Program-made: the position numbers and the translations under genes | In this document: positions 11,930-22,863 of the stretch, piece by piece | Layout: the number at the start of each line of letters is the position of its first letter | How positions within the stretch are numbered: position 1 is the stretch's first letter | Origin: Dolomedes plantarius | Taxonomy: Eukaryota > Arthropoda > Arachnida > Araneae > Dolomedidae | Direction of reading: 5' to 3' | Length of the DNA: 64,000 nucleotides | Assembly (NCBI GenBank): GCA_907164885.2 | Contig: OU015501.1 | Coordinates: forward strand, 27,858,132 to 27,922,131 | The notes under the pieces: generated by a model | The model's database searches: none | The model's input: only the letters and a program-made list of their open reading frames with translations | What the model was told of the DNA's origin: nothing

Positions 11930-12742
11930 GATTCGCCTCCATTGTGAATACTTTCAGAAGATGTGAAATGACGAGGACTTCATTAATTGCTTTTTGAAGG
12001 CAATTACTTTTAATGCAATAACTGCAACGAAACTCTTAAATTTTATTTTGCGGGCAGTGGTTAATATCCTGTGTCGGTGTGTTAGTTGTTCGTAATTAGT
12101 CATCTAAGGTGAGTCTTATTTAATAAAATATAAGGTTTCACGTAGTGGCGTTGTCTCATATTAAGAGAGCTTATGATGTTGCACGTTGTTAGGTTAAGAT
12201 ATTTTTGTCAGATTTCCTGCATGTTGTCAGCTGAAGTAGAGTGGAGAATAAGCCTTTTAAATGTTAGTTTGAGTTTATTGTTTAAATTTTTTACTACAGA
12301 ACACTTAATATCTCACAAAGCAACTGGAGATTAAAACACAGATGCACAAAAAGGCTATACATTATCAATGTATGGAAACCTACTCTATTTATCAGATGCA
12401 CTCTCCCTTCAATATCGTCCTTAATTATTCATTCCTCCAGATTTATTAAATTTGTGTAAATTTTTTTCCTCTTAATTTATGAAAGTTTTGAAAGTTTTTG
12501 ATGAAAACAATTTTCTTTATGTATAACAAGAATATTTGATTGCACATTCAGAAAACAACACTTGTTGATAAACAGATTTACGAAACAAGAATTGTGTAAA
12601 TTTGTCCTTTTTCAAAGTTTATTTTCCCTTAATTTATAGACTTTTTTTATTTTCTTTATTCCTTAATTACTTTCAGAAACAGATTCAATTTTTTTCAAGC
12701 ACTTAGATAAAAACAAACATAAAATGTATCTTATTAAAAAAA

Positions 12743-12809
<67 letters not shown>

Positions 12810-13173
12810 TATCATTCATATAAAATATTCAATTCTTACAGAAAATATTGCCTCAGTATGTTTGATAACGAAAGTTTCTGGAGACATATGTGTAAAAAAT
12901 ATTTTATTGCAAACATTTAACTAAAGAAACATAAAATGAGTCCCATTTTTAAAAAGCTACATTTTATATCCGTTGGAAGCATGCTATTCATACTGAAAAT
13001 ATTTTAATAATATGGCTTGATAACGAAAGTTTCGCAATACTTATGGGATTGTCAACAGTTGCCTCCCCGAACATGGAAAATGGGAGTGAATGATGAATTT
13101 GAAGTAATAGAACTAAGCAATGCTACATATGAATGAAACATATAATTTCCGTTAAACTGGAATAAAGAAGTAA
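11930..13173. other. Unrecognised AT-rich sequence with a TA microsatellite
   Basis: A long (TA)n run lies at about 12747-12806. No gene was recognised. A CTAAGGTGAGT splice-donor-like string near 12106 is not supported by anything else. Confidence 0.5.
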
Positions 13174-13311
13174 GGGCGTGTTCACACAGAATCCGTCAGC
13201 GTCAGCGTTAAAGATTCCGTTGGCGCTGACTAGTTAAATGGATGAATGATTGGTATGTGATTGGTTAAAAAAATTTACGCTGGCATTGACAGATGCTATG
13301 TGAACAGGCCC
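13174..13311. mobile_element. Small MITE with GGGCxTGTTCACA ends
   Basis: The left end reads GGGCGTGTTCACACAGAATC. The right end on the minus strand reads GGGCCTGTTCACATAGCATC. Together they form a strong inverted repeat around a 138-bp unit. A related but more diverged unit lies at 25284-25438; both contain ATTGGT/CCAATCACA-type interiors. Target duplication is unclear (TAA on the left, TAG on the right). Confidence 0.65.
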
Positions 13312-14693
13312 TAGGGTCGAAACAAAATAAGAAAATGTCTAATGAAAATCAAAACGACACTATTTTAGCGAAAGTTAATTGGTGTACTCATGGAGTTATA
13401 AAAAGTAAACAGAAATTAGAGCGGTTACTTTATCCTTTGTTACCATTAAAGTTTATAGAAGCCAAAAGGAATATATTATGGACAGTATAACACAAGTACT
13501 TGTACTTTAGCATGATTTGCCAAATTATGATTACCAGTGTGTTTATGATTACCAGTGTGTAAATGTTTACCAGTAAGTAAACATTTTATTTTTGTCTCGT
13601 AAGAAAAAAAAAGTTTGTAAACGAATATTTTATTTCCCGTTCTATAAAGAAATGCTTTTGGTATTTATCTTAACATGAACAATAAGGAAATTTTATTTTA
13701 CAGTTTAACTACAAATAAAAATTTTAAAAGGCTATTTTTCTCAAATCATGAAATAATTAATCTGGAGAATTTGTAAAGCAAGAAAAAGTAAGCATTTAAT
13801 GCTGCTTATGAATTAATAACACTCTTTAAAAAAGTTACAATATGTTATATAAAAATGGTTTATAGCTCAACGTTGCTGTAAAATAAAATATGAGAATAAA
13901 ATTATAAATAAAATAATATAATTAATGTTTCCATAATGTGAAGTATTTAAAACATTTCCTATAAACTTATGCAACAAATTGTGCTTGTTAATGAATTGCG
14001 CAAATAATTTTTATCACACCTTTGCAATATGTGTTATTTATGATACTAAAATTTTTAGTTTATATATGCAGAAATGTTTATGAAAATCTATCAGGTATAT
14101 ATTAGTCCAGTAGTACTGTAAAATTAGTTGCTATCACTATTTTTTCTGTTCCGTGTTTATTAAAATATGAATGATTTAATCTTTAAAATATTGAACTTTA
14201 CAATCTGCTTTTCATTCAGTTTACTCTTTCACACATCCATCACTATCACCCTCATCTACTTCTTTAAAAGAGTAATAAATTTTATAAAATATTGCTTTTA
14301 GCGTGGCAACTACGAGATAATTCTGCAAAGAGGGCACTACGTATAATGTTAAATGCATTTATTATGAAAGATTCTGTTTCAGTGAAATTTGCATCTCCTA
14401 TTACCTCTAAAATTAGTTATTAGTAACCTTGCTTTATGTTCAATATCGTCAAACTGTATTTAATCTCCATTGTAAATGAAGTCAGATATTTAAATAAATT
14501 TGCTGTCAAATAGATGTAAGATGAATTGCACATCTTGTAATGACTGGCTTGTACTATTTGTGTGCGAGTTATAAGTTTATTTCATAACAAAAATGTTAAT
14601 GCTTTATCATTGTGATAAAAATTATCTGATTGTGTTTTAACTTTTAATTTATTTATAGAGGTTTCATTTTCATCTGAATAAATTTAAAGGGAG
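13312..14693. other. Unrecognised AT-rich sequence
   Basis: No gene or recognised repeat. There is only a small imperfect direct repeat of TTTATGATTACCAGTGTGT at about 13520-13575. Confidence 0.5.
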
Positions 14694-14815
14694 CCATCTT
14701 AGCTCACCTAAATGGTGCTCCCATAATAAGTAGCCAGGATGACTTCGATCCAAAAGGCGATAACAAAAGGCGAAAGTTTCACAAGTGCCTCTGCATTAGA
14801 AAAAAAGTGAGGCAT
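14694..14815 (+). repeat. 5'-truncated copy of the SINE at 37785
   Basis: Shares TGGTGCTCCCATAATAAG, TAGCCAG and CAAGTGCCTCTGCATTA followed by A-rich sequence with the 3' body of the SINE at 37785-38010. The tRNA-like head is missing, as expected for a 5'-truncated retroposed copy. Confidence 0.65.
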
Positions 14816-14941
14816 CTTTAATGATTTTATAATTTGAAGCATATACTGCGTCTATTCCTTCTGACAACCTAGTATCAAAAAATCATTTAAAGTTACGTGT
14901 ATCACCAAACAAAATATATTTATAGGCGTTTCAGCATGAAG

Positions 14942-15339
14942 TTAAGGCTGCTGTGTACTAACCTTATTGGATTCGCTCATCTCAATGTTAACCTATAGAG
15001 AAAATTTGTCAACTATTTACAGCTACAAAAATACTGATAATCTAATAAAAACTATATATTCAGATAGCCCTTATAAATTTCGTCCTCCAAAGGAATTTAT
15101 GAGCATTTGAAACACACTACCAGATTCCCCCCTCCCCCCCGACTAATTTAAAGTTTAAAATATCATTAGCATTTTTCTTAAACGAAAAATACCCCAAGGT
15201 GTAAAATTTCTTTCTCCATTACGTTGCACAATTTAAAAGAAATTTTTTAAATCCAAGTCTGCAATCCTTTCACAAATTTACTCCATAGGTTAACATTGAG
15301 GTAAGCGAATACAATAGGGTTAGTACAAAGCAGCCCTAA
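14942..15339. mobile_element. Family 1 TTAA element copy 4 (compact form)
   Basis: About 400 bp with long terminal inverted repeats: left TTAAGGCTGCTGTGTACTAA, right ending GTACAAAGCAGCCCTAA. The interior has the TTATAAATTTCGTC, GGAATTTATGAGC and AAATTTCTTTCTCC family segments. This is the most complete, uninterrupted short form. No ORF. Confidence 0.8.
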
Positions 15340-15389
15340 TGATGAAAAAATATGCGAATACTACAAGTATGAATTCAAAGGCATATAAT

Positions 15390-15920
15390 GCTTTCGAACA
15401 CGCTTCTGCAGCAAAATTTACAACCAGATTTAAAACTTTATTTTCCGCTTGGACATACGTTGCTTTGGTGTTAAATTTCTCTAATCTTTCTTTTCATTCA
15501 TTGGCCACGTAAGTTGCACAAAAATCTTTCTCTTACATCTTTATGACAACAAATCCTAAAATCTGATCCGTATGTTATACCAAGAATTGACTGTACAGTT
15601 AGAGAATTATATAAATCCTCTCGAACTTTTGGTATTGAAATAAGTTCAATTCTTCTCCTATCAGGATTATTAATTCAAACATATTTCTGCAGCAAAATTT
15701 ATAACCAGATTTAAAGCTTTATTTTCCACTTGGACATACATTACTTTGTTGTTATATTTCCTTAATCTTTCTTTTGATTCATAGGATACGTAAGTTGCAG
15801 TTCATAGGATACGTAAGTACCAAGAATTGAGTGTACAATTAGAAAATTATATATATCCTCTCGAACTTTTGATATTCAAATAAGTTCAGTTCTTCTCCTA
15901 TCAGGTTTATTAATTCATTG
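15390..15920. repeat. Imperfect tandem duplication of about 285 bp
   Basis: Two adjacent units begin at about 15397 and 15680 with TTCTGCAGCAAAATTTA. They share TCTAATCTTTCTTTT-type, ACCAAGAATTGA and ATCCTCTCGAACTTTTG segments and end in CTTCTCCTATCAGG. The second unit is somewhat shorter. No coding function was recognised. Confidence 0.65.
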
Positions 15921-17338
15921 CACATAGTATATTATGAATAGTAAATTACCTCATTATCAAATGTTTGTTGATGATAATAAAATAATAGAAAATTCAATAA
16001 ACTGTTCAATGCATTTTCAAAAACTCCTCCCTGATTAGCATGCAAATTTTCCTTATGTTCCCGATATTATAACTAAATAATTATTTCCCATATCCAACTT
16101 TCGTTTCAATATCTCTTATCAAAATTTCTTTTCTTTGTCTAAGTGAGCAATAGTCAGTGAACTCCTGCAAAAGTCTTGCATACCGAATCCCAAGTTTCGA
16201 CAAATGGTGTTCTAAAGTGTTTTAAATAAGGAGATTATCCTATCAAATCCAGCATAGCTTGAATATTAATTAATCAGTTGATGTAAAGTCATAAATTAAA
16301 TCGTGATAATATATTGATTCTCGAACAAATACAAGGGAGAATCAAATGAAAACCTTAAAAATGGTCTAAAAATTTGAAACATCATGCGATTGTTCTGTAA
16401 GTTGCCAACAGTGATACTCATGATCTGAAGAGTGGTCGACAAGTGGCAGCATGATGCGGGAACGCATCAAGATGGCGGCTTCCTTTGAAACGTGCACCAA
16501 AGAGGAACCGCGTTCTGTTATTCGTTTTTTGAGTAGCTAAGGAATAAAACCCATGGAAATTCAACAAAGAAAGATAGTTCAATATGGTGAGGCATGTCTG
16601 TCACCGTATCAAGAGTACGAATGGATTAGGAATAGTGCCGTCTCTCCGTAGCAAAAACCAAAAAAATTTCGCGTACAATATAAGCGGGAAAGATTTTGCT
16701 GACTCTTTTTGGGATGAACGAAATGTCATTTTGGAGTTCTATATATCTAGAGGGGAAAACAGTCATCAGTGAAACGCATGCAGATCTTCTCCTGAACTAC
16801 CTACCTCCTGCAATCAGATCCAAATGACGGGGTCCTTTGAGTATAGGTGTTTTGCTGCAACATGGCAATGCTTCACCTCGTACTGACCATTTTACTGTTG
16901 CAACCATCCGAGATCTGACATTTGAGAGTCTTACACATCCACCGTATTCATCCGACCTCGACCCCCGTGATTTTCACTTGTTTGGACAGCTCAAAGAAAG
17001 AGGCGATGAGATGCAAGCCTTTCAAGCCCGTCTAAGCCCAACCACACACCGAATGCAACAAAACGGTGCGGAACGTTTCTGTTGCGAGCTTTCTGTATCC
17101 GACGCATCGTCTGCAATGTAATCAAAGGAGAGGGCTGCACACCGGATGCAACATTGTTTTGAAACACACCGCGTAATTTCGGGAACGTTGCTGCAACAAA
17201 AGTGTATGCTTCTGGGACCGATGTTCCTCGACACACAGCACGTGAAACATTTCATCTGCGCATGTGCGGGGACACGGCGCATTTTATTTTCATTAATATT
17301 CCGTGTTGAGGATTTTTGCATTATTATAATAAAAAGCG

Positions 17339-17515
17339 ATGGAGGTTGATGCTGACAAGTTGATAGTTCTTGTCCATTCAAGGCCAGAAATTTATGATTT
17401 TAGAGCGAAGGACCACCACAGCCAATATGTAATAAATAAAATTTGGCAAGATATAGCTGAGGAATTGAATATTCCATGTATGTACCGCACCAATTTATCA
17501 CATTTAATCGAATAA
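17339..17515 (+). pseudogene. MADF/Myb-like DNA-binding protein of the Harbinger element, fragment
   Basis: The ATG at 17339 opens 58 codons: MEVDADKLIVLVHSRPEIYD followed by KIWQDIAEELN. This is the pattern of a MADF domain (LI.LV..RP..WD, then W..IA..L), here with Tyr in place of the first conserved Trp. In PIF/Harbinger elements such a protein accompanies the transposase and helps DNA binding and nuclear import (family knowledge). The frame stops at 17513-17515, before the end of a usual MADF domain. A GTATGT just after the IPC codons could be a splice donor, or the gene may simply be truncated. Confidence 0.6.
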
Positions 17516-17887
17516 ACCTTGCCCTCAAGTAATCCAGACACCCCCATTTTTTATGACATTGGTAAGAAAGAAAAATAGAGTTGTGTCACTCAGGGCCAGA
17601 TCTAGGGAGGCGCAAGCAGGGCATCTGCCGCCCTGCTTGGGGCCTCAACTCCCAGAGTGACGCCCAGAGCGGCAAATTTGAGGAGCGGCAAAATTGGTAG
17701 AAGGAGAAAAAAAATTGCGCTTACGTTTTTTTAAAATTATTTATTGATTTTTTAAAAATATTTTATACGATATGTTTTTCTTAGATTTAAAAGTAGATAC
17801 TTAACTATATATTTGTCTTTCTTTTGTTACTGATCTTTATATTAATATGTTTACAAAACAAAAAGCTTTTGTTATTCAACAACGTTA

Positions 17888-18262
17888 TTAAAAGTTATTC
17901 CGTAATGTTATTAAAAGCCTTTCTTCTGGTGGTATACTTTTCTGGTAGTTGGTGTTCTTTTTCCGAATATTGTCTTCAACAAGTCCCAAGAGATAATGAA
18001 ACGTAGGTATGATTAACCTTTCAATAATTGTAAAACTTATCTGGGTCATTTCTAAGTTCTTTAATAAAACTGCCAATGTCTCTTTTTTTATTGATTGGAT
18101 GAATCCAGTAGCTTCTTTCTGGTTTTCCTCGAAAAATTGTATAAATTGCCACAAAATCATAGCTACTTCTACTTCCTCACTTGCTATATCACCCACAATT
18201 GTTACCAAACTACTTTCCCGAAACTGAATACTTATCTCAACAAACAACAAAATACTGCACAC
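17888..18262 (-). pseudogene. Harbinger (ALP1-like) transposase, N-terminal fragment
   Basis: On the minus strand the last 40 or so residues of the open frame read YLLGLVEDNIRKKNTNYQKS then IPPEERLLITLR. This closely follows the conserved stretch before the catalytic domain of Harbinger/ALP1-like transposases (family pattern I(S/P)PEERL.VTLR). The homology stops there. The DDE catalytic region is absent, so the remnant could not encode an active enzyme. The first two thirds of the ORF are not recognised. Confidence 0.65.
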
Positions 18263-18639
18263 CTCTTCAACTCCCGTGTTCTTACTTACTACTGATGAAA
18301 TATCTAATCAACCTAGCGTTGCAAGTCAAAATGTATCACCATTTTCCACGATAAAGCATTTTGGTTACGCAACGCCTAGCGAAAGAAACGTTGCGCACCG
18401 TTTTGTTGCATTCGGTGTGTGGCCGGGCTAAGAGGAGAAGAAGGCGGTGCACGAGTGGCTACAATCACAGCCTCAAGAACTTTTTCACAAGGCACTCATG
18501 GACTTCAAAAGCGATGGTACACTTATAGTGCACGTCCTGGAGTCAACATAGAAAATTGATGCAAGTGTATTACATTCTTATTCAATAAATTACAAGATAA
18601 AATATTTAAGGTTTCTATTTGACTCTCCCTCGTAATAAC

Positions 18640-18900
18640 GATGACCTAAATTTAGGAGGTCCCGTAGTTTCTGGGGCTGGCTCTCGATGATTCTTCATTA
18701 ACATATATCATTGCTCTGGAAATAAAATCTCTGACGAAGATGTTGTATCTTGTTTGGTTTCATAGTCTGAACTAGCTGTGAGTTAATTTATTTTTTGTTA
18801 AATCAAACAAAGTTCGTTTTTGAATCAATCAACTGATGTTAATTTATCTATTGACTCACTAAAAGTAGCCTCCCTAATTTTTGGAATTCCTGAGTGTACG
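18640..18900 (+). repeat. Diverged repeat unit flanking the SINE (first copy)
   Basis: The stretch with TTCATTAACATATATC, GAAATAAAATCTCTGACGAAG and ATGTTGTATCTTGTTTGGTT resembles the segment at about 19330-19465 (TTCATCAACATATCTC, GAAATCTTTCATGTAG, ATGCTCTATCTTGTATGGTT). It is therefore a repeated sequence present on both sides of the SINE. Its nature is unknown. Confidence 0.45.
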
Positions 18901-18922
18901 CTTTTTGTGCTTATAATATGGT

Positions 18923-19231
18923 AAACCGACGACCGGTGGCGTCGGGGTTAAAAGCGTCAAGCTGCCACAACACATGTCCAGGGTTCGACCCTGCGGCTGG
19001 GCAAGGTCGACTCATGTCGTTCATCCCTGGAGTGGGTCCGTAAAATGAGGACCAAGCATGCTTGGGAACTGACTCTGGGGGTCCCGCGTGACCGAACACA
19101 CCTGACCTGACCGAAACATATGCTGTATGGCACCCCAAGCCCACGGTCATGAAAGCGGAGATGGGCACAGCAGGCCTTGGTCCACAGAGCTGAAAAGCAA
19201 TTCGGACTGTTGTGCCACGAGTTAGTTTTTT
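18923..19231 (+). mobile_element. tRNA-derived SINE with 9-bp target duplication
   Basis: The head carries A-box-like GGTGGCGTCGGGGTTAAAAG and B-box-like GGGTTCGACCCTG, spaced as in a pol III promoter. It is followed by a GC-rich body of about 230 bp and a T-rich tail. It is flanked by TAATATGGT at 18914-18922 and 19232-19240. It differs from the SINEs at 37313 and 37785, so at least two tRNA-SINE families are present. Confidence 0.7.
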
Positions 19232-19329
19232 TAATATGGTGATGGGTTAATGATGGATTATGGTTTATAATCCATCTCTGATGGTGACATTTTGGGGTCC
19301 GGCGTAAGAACTAAGATCCCACAGGCCCG

Positions 19330-19465
19330 GCGTTGGTTCTGGACGACCTTCATCAACATATCTCCCCACTGTAGAATTGAAATCTTTCATGTAGATGCTC
19401 TATCTTGTATGGTTCCAAACTCTGATGCAGTGATGATGCAGTGAATTAATTTATTTTCTTAGAAC
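19330..19465 (+). repeat. Diverged repeat unit flanking the SINE (second copy)
   Basis: Partner of the unit at 18640-18900. The similarity is clearest over the TATCTTGT(A/T)TGGTT and GTGA(A/G)TTAATTTATTTT segments. No coding function seen. Confidence 0.4.
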
Positions 19466-20779
19466 TTTAATCTACGCCAGAAATTCTTATAACAACTTAT
19501 ATCAAGCTCTGAAATTCATAATTCAGTTTAAGATGATTAATTTTAAATGTTTGAATACAACTGTAGCAGTTTCATTTATTTTTATTGATCATATTGTTTT
19601 GCATTCATAACTGTAGTTTTATTATCTTAGTACCCAATATAGTATTGTTTATAAGGTTAAGGTTAAGGTTAAGGTAGAAACTCATCGAGAAGGCACGAAA
19701 CCATTAATAAGATGTGTGATCTTAGGTTTCTACCTCAAATCACAATCTTAGGTGAGGTTTGTAGCGTTTTCTGCTTCCCAGTTGGAATAATCGAATTTAC
19801 CTAGGTTGTTTTCGAAGCTAGGCGTACACTTAAGGGAGCAAATGAGTACTGAAAGGGTTGCTAGAACGAGTCTGGTGGAATGCAATAAATATGTATGCAA
19901 GCAATAAATATGTATGTGTAAAAAGATATTTTCAGCCCAACTTATATATGGCTGTAAATAATTTTTTCTCTCTTGCGAGATGAAAAAATAAATAGTAGTA
20001 TGAACACTTTTTTGTCACTGATTTACTCTCAAATGGGCCCAAGCGCACTACACCCATAAATAAATCTTTTGTTAGAGCGCCGATTGTAATATCTGTATTA
20101 CTTTTATAACAACGATGTTAAGTGCCATTATTACTTTTAAAAATTGGATCTAATGATATGGATGGGAAAATATAAAGCTGTTCTTTATCCGTTTGTAATT
20201 GATAGCGGAATGTTTAATTGAGTGTTATTCCTTTCTTTAATTTCTTTATCACGTACATTGCTAATAATGGTGACAAGTGAAGGTGAACATCGACATTTCA
20301 TCTACAGTTTAATTTTAAGAGTGTATTGTGGATTCAATGTACATTCAAAATCAATATCTCTTGAAATTTAAATAGAATATAATTCTATATTTGATCACCG
20401 ATTTTTAAAAAATAACTTAAGTTTTTTGTTTAATATTCAGTAAAATGATTTCAATTTACGGCAAGTTTTATATTGAACTGAATTTGTACAATAAATTATA
20501 CACGGAAGATATTTCCAATGTATGAAGAGATACAGTAAGAGAACATTGAGTCTGTTACAGCGTGAGTTTGCAGTGAAATTTAGATCAAGGCTGCAAAGCA
20601 GAACATTTGGAAATGTAGATAAATAAAAAACATGTTGGAGCTACCGCCCTAGATAGGTCGAGGTTCAAATTTAAATCAGGTAAAGGTCGCACTATAACTT
20701 GAAGGTTTTTGGCTTGCTATTTTCAGGTAAATTCATAAACAATGAGTTATGAAATTTTAAGAACAACATCGCAAAAAAA
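19466..20779. other. Unrecognised AT-rich sequence
   Basis: Nothing recognised apart from a short (GGTTAA)n run at about 19656-19675. Confidence 0.4.
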
Positions 20780-21215
20780 TCCTACATTAATGAACTGTTG
20801 ATCTGAAATTTATGTTATTCTGTTTTGTATTTCGCACTCATATTTTTCATTTTTGCGGTCAAACTATTGATTCGTATTTACTTCTACGACAGATGTTTTG
20901 AGGACAACATCTATGGCATCATCCCACAAGAAGTCCGCCTATCCCGTATTAACAAAAATATTTGAAATATTAAACAAGTCTCTTAATAGAAAGTCCTATA
21001 TTAATTGAAACTGTTGATCTGAAATTTTATGTTATTCTATTTTGTATTTCATACTCATAATTTTTTTTTTTTTTTTTGCGATCAAACCTTTGATTCGTAT
21101 TTACTTTCTACAACAGAAATTTTGAAGACAATATCTAGGGCCGCTTCAAACAGGAAGTCCTGCATTTCCCTTATTAGTAAACTATTGAAATATTAAACAT
21201 GTCTCTTAATCACCC
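20780..21215. repeat. Imperfect tandem duplication of about 215 bp
   Basis: Two successive units begin with AACTGTTGATCTGAAATTT (about 20794 and 21009). They share TTATGTTATTCT, TTTGATTCGTATTTACTT-like, GAAGTCC and GAAATATTAAACA(A/T)GTCTC segments. The second unit contains an expanded T run. No ORF of note. Confidence 0.65.
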
Positions 21216-22300
21216 TATTTCCCTTATGATAGGTTATAGTTGTGTGAGAAATAGAAATCTAAAAAGGAAAACTTATTGAATTGTCTGCGACATTCCAATT
21301 TTTTATTATTTTTTCCGTCTGACAAGAGAAAGTCCTAAATTAAGGACTGCTCAAGACTCGTAGCCAACACTACTTTCTTCGAGACATCGCTCTTTCTGGC
21401 TCGCCGCCCTACGCAAAAAGTTGAAAATGTTTCAAAACAGTTCAAAAGCATTGCTATTTTCAGAAGGTGATTTTTTTTTTACAGGAAAGCTCTGAAATGT
21501 AAATAATATTTTCTTAGCCTTATATGTAGATATTAGAAAAGGAATAGGATAATTTTATGATTTTTGCACTATTTTTTAATAAGCATTTAAAAATCACATA
21601 TGTCCTCTGTACTCTCTGGCATCTTGAGCCATAAAACTGATTAGTTTTAAGGGGACCAAGACGTTTGTGATGGTCGAAAATTGTGCTGTTGTTTAAACCC
21701 TTATATCTATTTCCAGTATTAACAGAATAATTTTTTTTCATTCATTTAATAATCATTTGAGAATAGTTTTATGCTAATTGAAAGTTATATTGTTTATAAT
21801 TTTTTAAAAAAATGGCATCTTAACAAGATTTTTTTTCTCGGAAAAATTTACAATTGAACAGTTAGGTACACTTTTGAAAAAAAAACTATATAAAACATCA
21901 CCTTGAATTCTGTTTAGTTATCAAAACTACTTGGTTTGATGCTGTGAACCTGTTTTAATTTTGTATTGGTACCCAATTATTTAAAAAAGTAGAAACTTTC
22001 CAATCACAAAAGCAAATAATCAAACAAAATATCTATTGAATAGTTTTCATTTAAACCAGAGCAACTGGGTTGAGCTGGATAAACTGTAATAAATTTTGAT
22101 TTGAATTTCAAAACTAAATAATTGGTTATCATTTAAAGTTTACGACAAGGTTTTAAAACTATTCGTGTATCCGTCTGTTGAAATATATGCCAAAATTTCC
22201 TGGCATTTACATCATTTTTAAAAACGCAAATTTTCATTGCATTTACTCATTGTTTTTTCAAGCTTTTAGGCTGTGACGGTCAAAAGAGGATATCCTAGAG
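21216..22300. other. Unrecognised AT-rich sequence
   Basis: No gene or recognisable repeat. Its right edge is the hAT target site. Confidence 0.4.
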
Positions 22301-22863
22301 CAGGAATGGGCAAACTACGGCCCGCGGCCACTCCGGCCCGCCGCCGGAATGTTTTATTCCGGCCCGCGGATAGAATTTTTAATTTGCCGGTCCGACAGAA
22401 ATTAAAGGAAAATATATTTATATTATATACCATCTCTTTTCTACTTTGTTAAATATTATTTTTTTCTTCCCTTTTTTCAAAGGACTGATGATCTTTTACT
22501 TTCTCTATTTTTGTTCTACAAAACATAAATCGGCGAAATAGCAAGCACAGACAGCTTTCAATCGGTAAGTGTTAAAAGCGGAAAGTTCTTTGTTAGTTAT
22601 AGCTGTAGACTGGCGCCAACAAGCGTTAAACTCTTTCTCGGGAGTCAGACATATGGAATCCAATAGAGGTGAATTGACCTCACATGTGCAGACTGCGCAT
22701 TTTAAGCTCCAGCCAGCGGCTTTTTCTTTTGCGCGAGTTTTAATATTATTGATTGAGTATGGAAAGATTGCGGACATATAGCATCATTGTGAATAGTGGT
22801 GAAAGTATTAAAGTATAGCGTAGCTATGCTTGTTTGGGTTATTCGTAAAATATTCAACCCCAA

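Larger units (their letters stand above)
17036..18428. mobile_element. PIF/Harbinger element inserted in the mariner
   Basis: The ends are GCCCAACCACACACCGAATG on the left and GCCCGGCCACACACCGAATG on the right (minus strand), continuing as CAACAAAACGGTGCG in both. The flanks are TAA at 17033-17035 and 18429-18431, the 3-bp target duplication usual for Harbinger. Inside are a MADF-type frame on the + strand (17339-17515) and a transposase N-terminal remnant on the minus strand (about 17888-18020), the two-gene divergent layout of this superfamily. At 1.39 kb it lacks the transposase catalytic region. A CAGGGCCAGATCTAGG segment at about 17590 may be a further hAT fragment. Confidence 0.8.
16332..18632 (+). 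mobile_element. mariner transposon interrupted by a Harbinger element
   Basis: The terminal repeats are CAAGGGAGAATCAAATGAAA on the left and CGAGGGAGAGTCAAATAGAA on the right (minus strand), with TA at both flanks. Before the insertion, frames encode an N-terminal segment with MAASFETCTKEEPRSVIRFL (about 16470-16530) and a catalytic part with LLQHGNASPRT and PPYSSDLDPRDFHLFG (16840-16990), as in SETMAR-like mariners. After the insertion, HEWLQSQPQELF (about 18450-18490) continues the C-terminus. Stops, frameshifts and an internal deletion make it inactive. Without the insert it is about 0.9 kb, shorter than a full mariner. Confidence 0.85.

Noticed and set aside
12100..12125. Splice donor CTAAGGTGAGT as the edge of a non-coding exon
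   Set aside because: A single consensus match with no coding or acceptor context.
19650..19680. GGTTAA hexamer run resembling a telomere repeat
   Set aside because: Only about three to four units, and the sequence differs from the arthropod TTAGG telomere. Probably a chance microsatellite.
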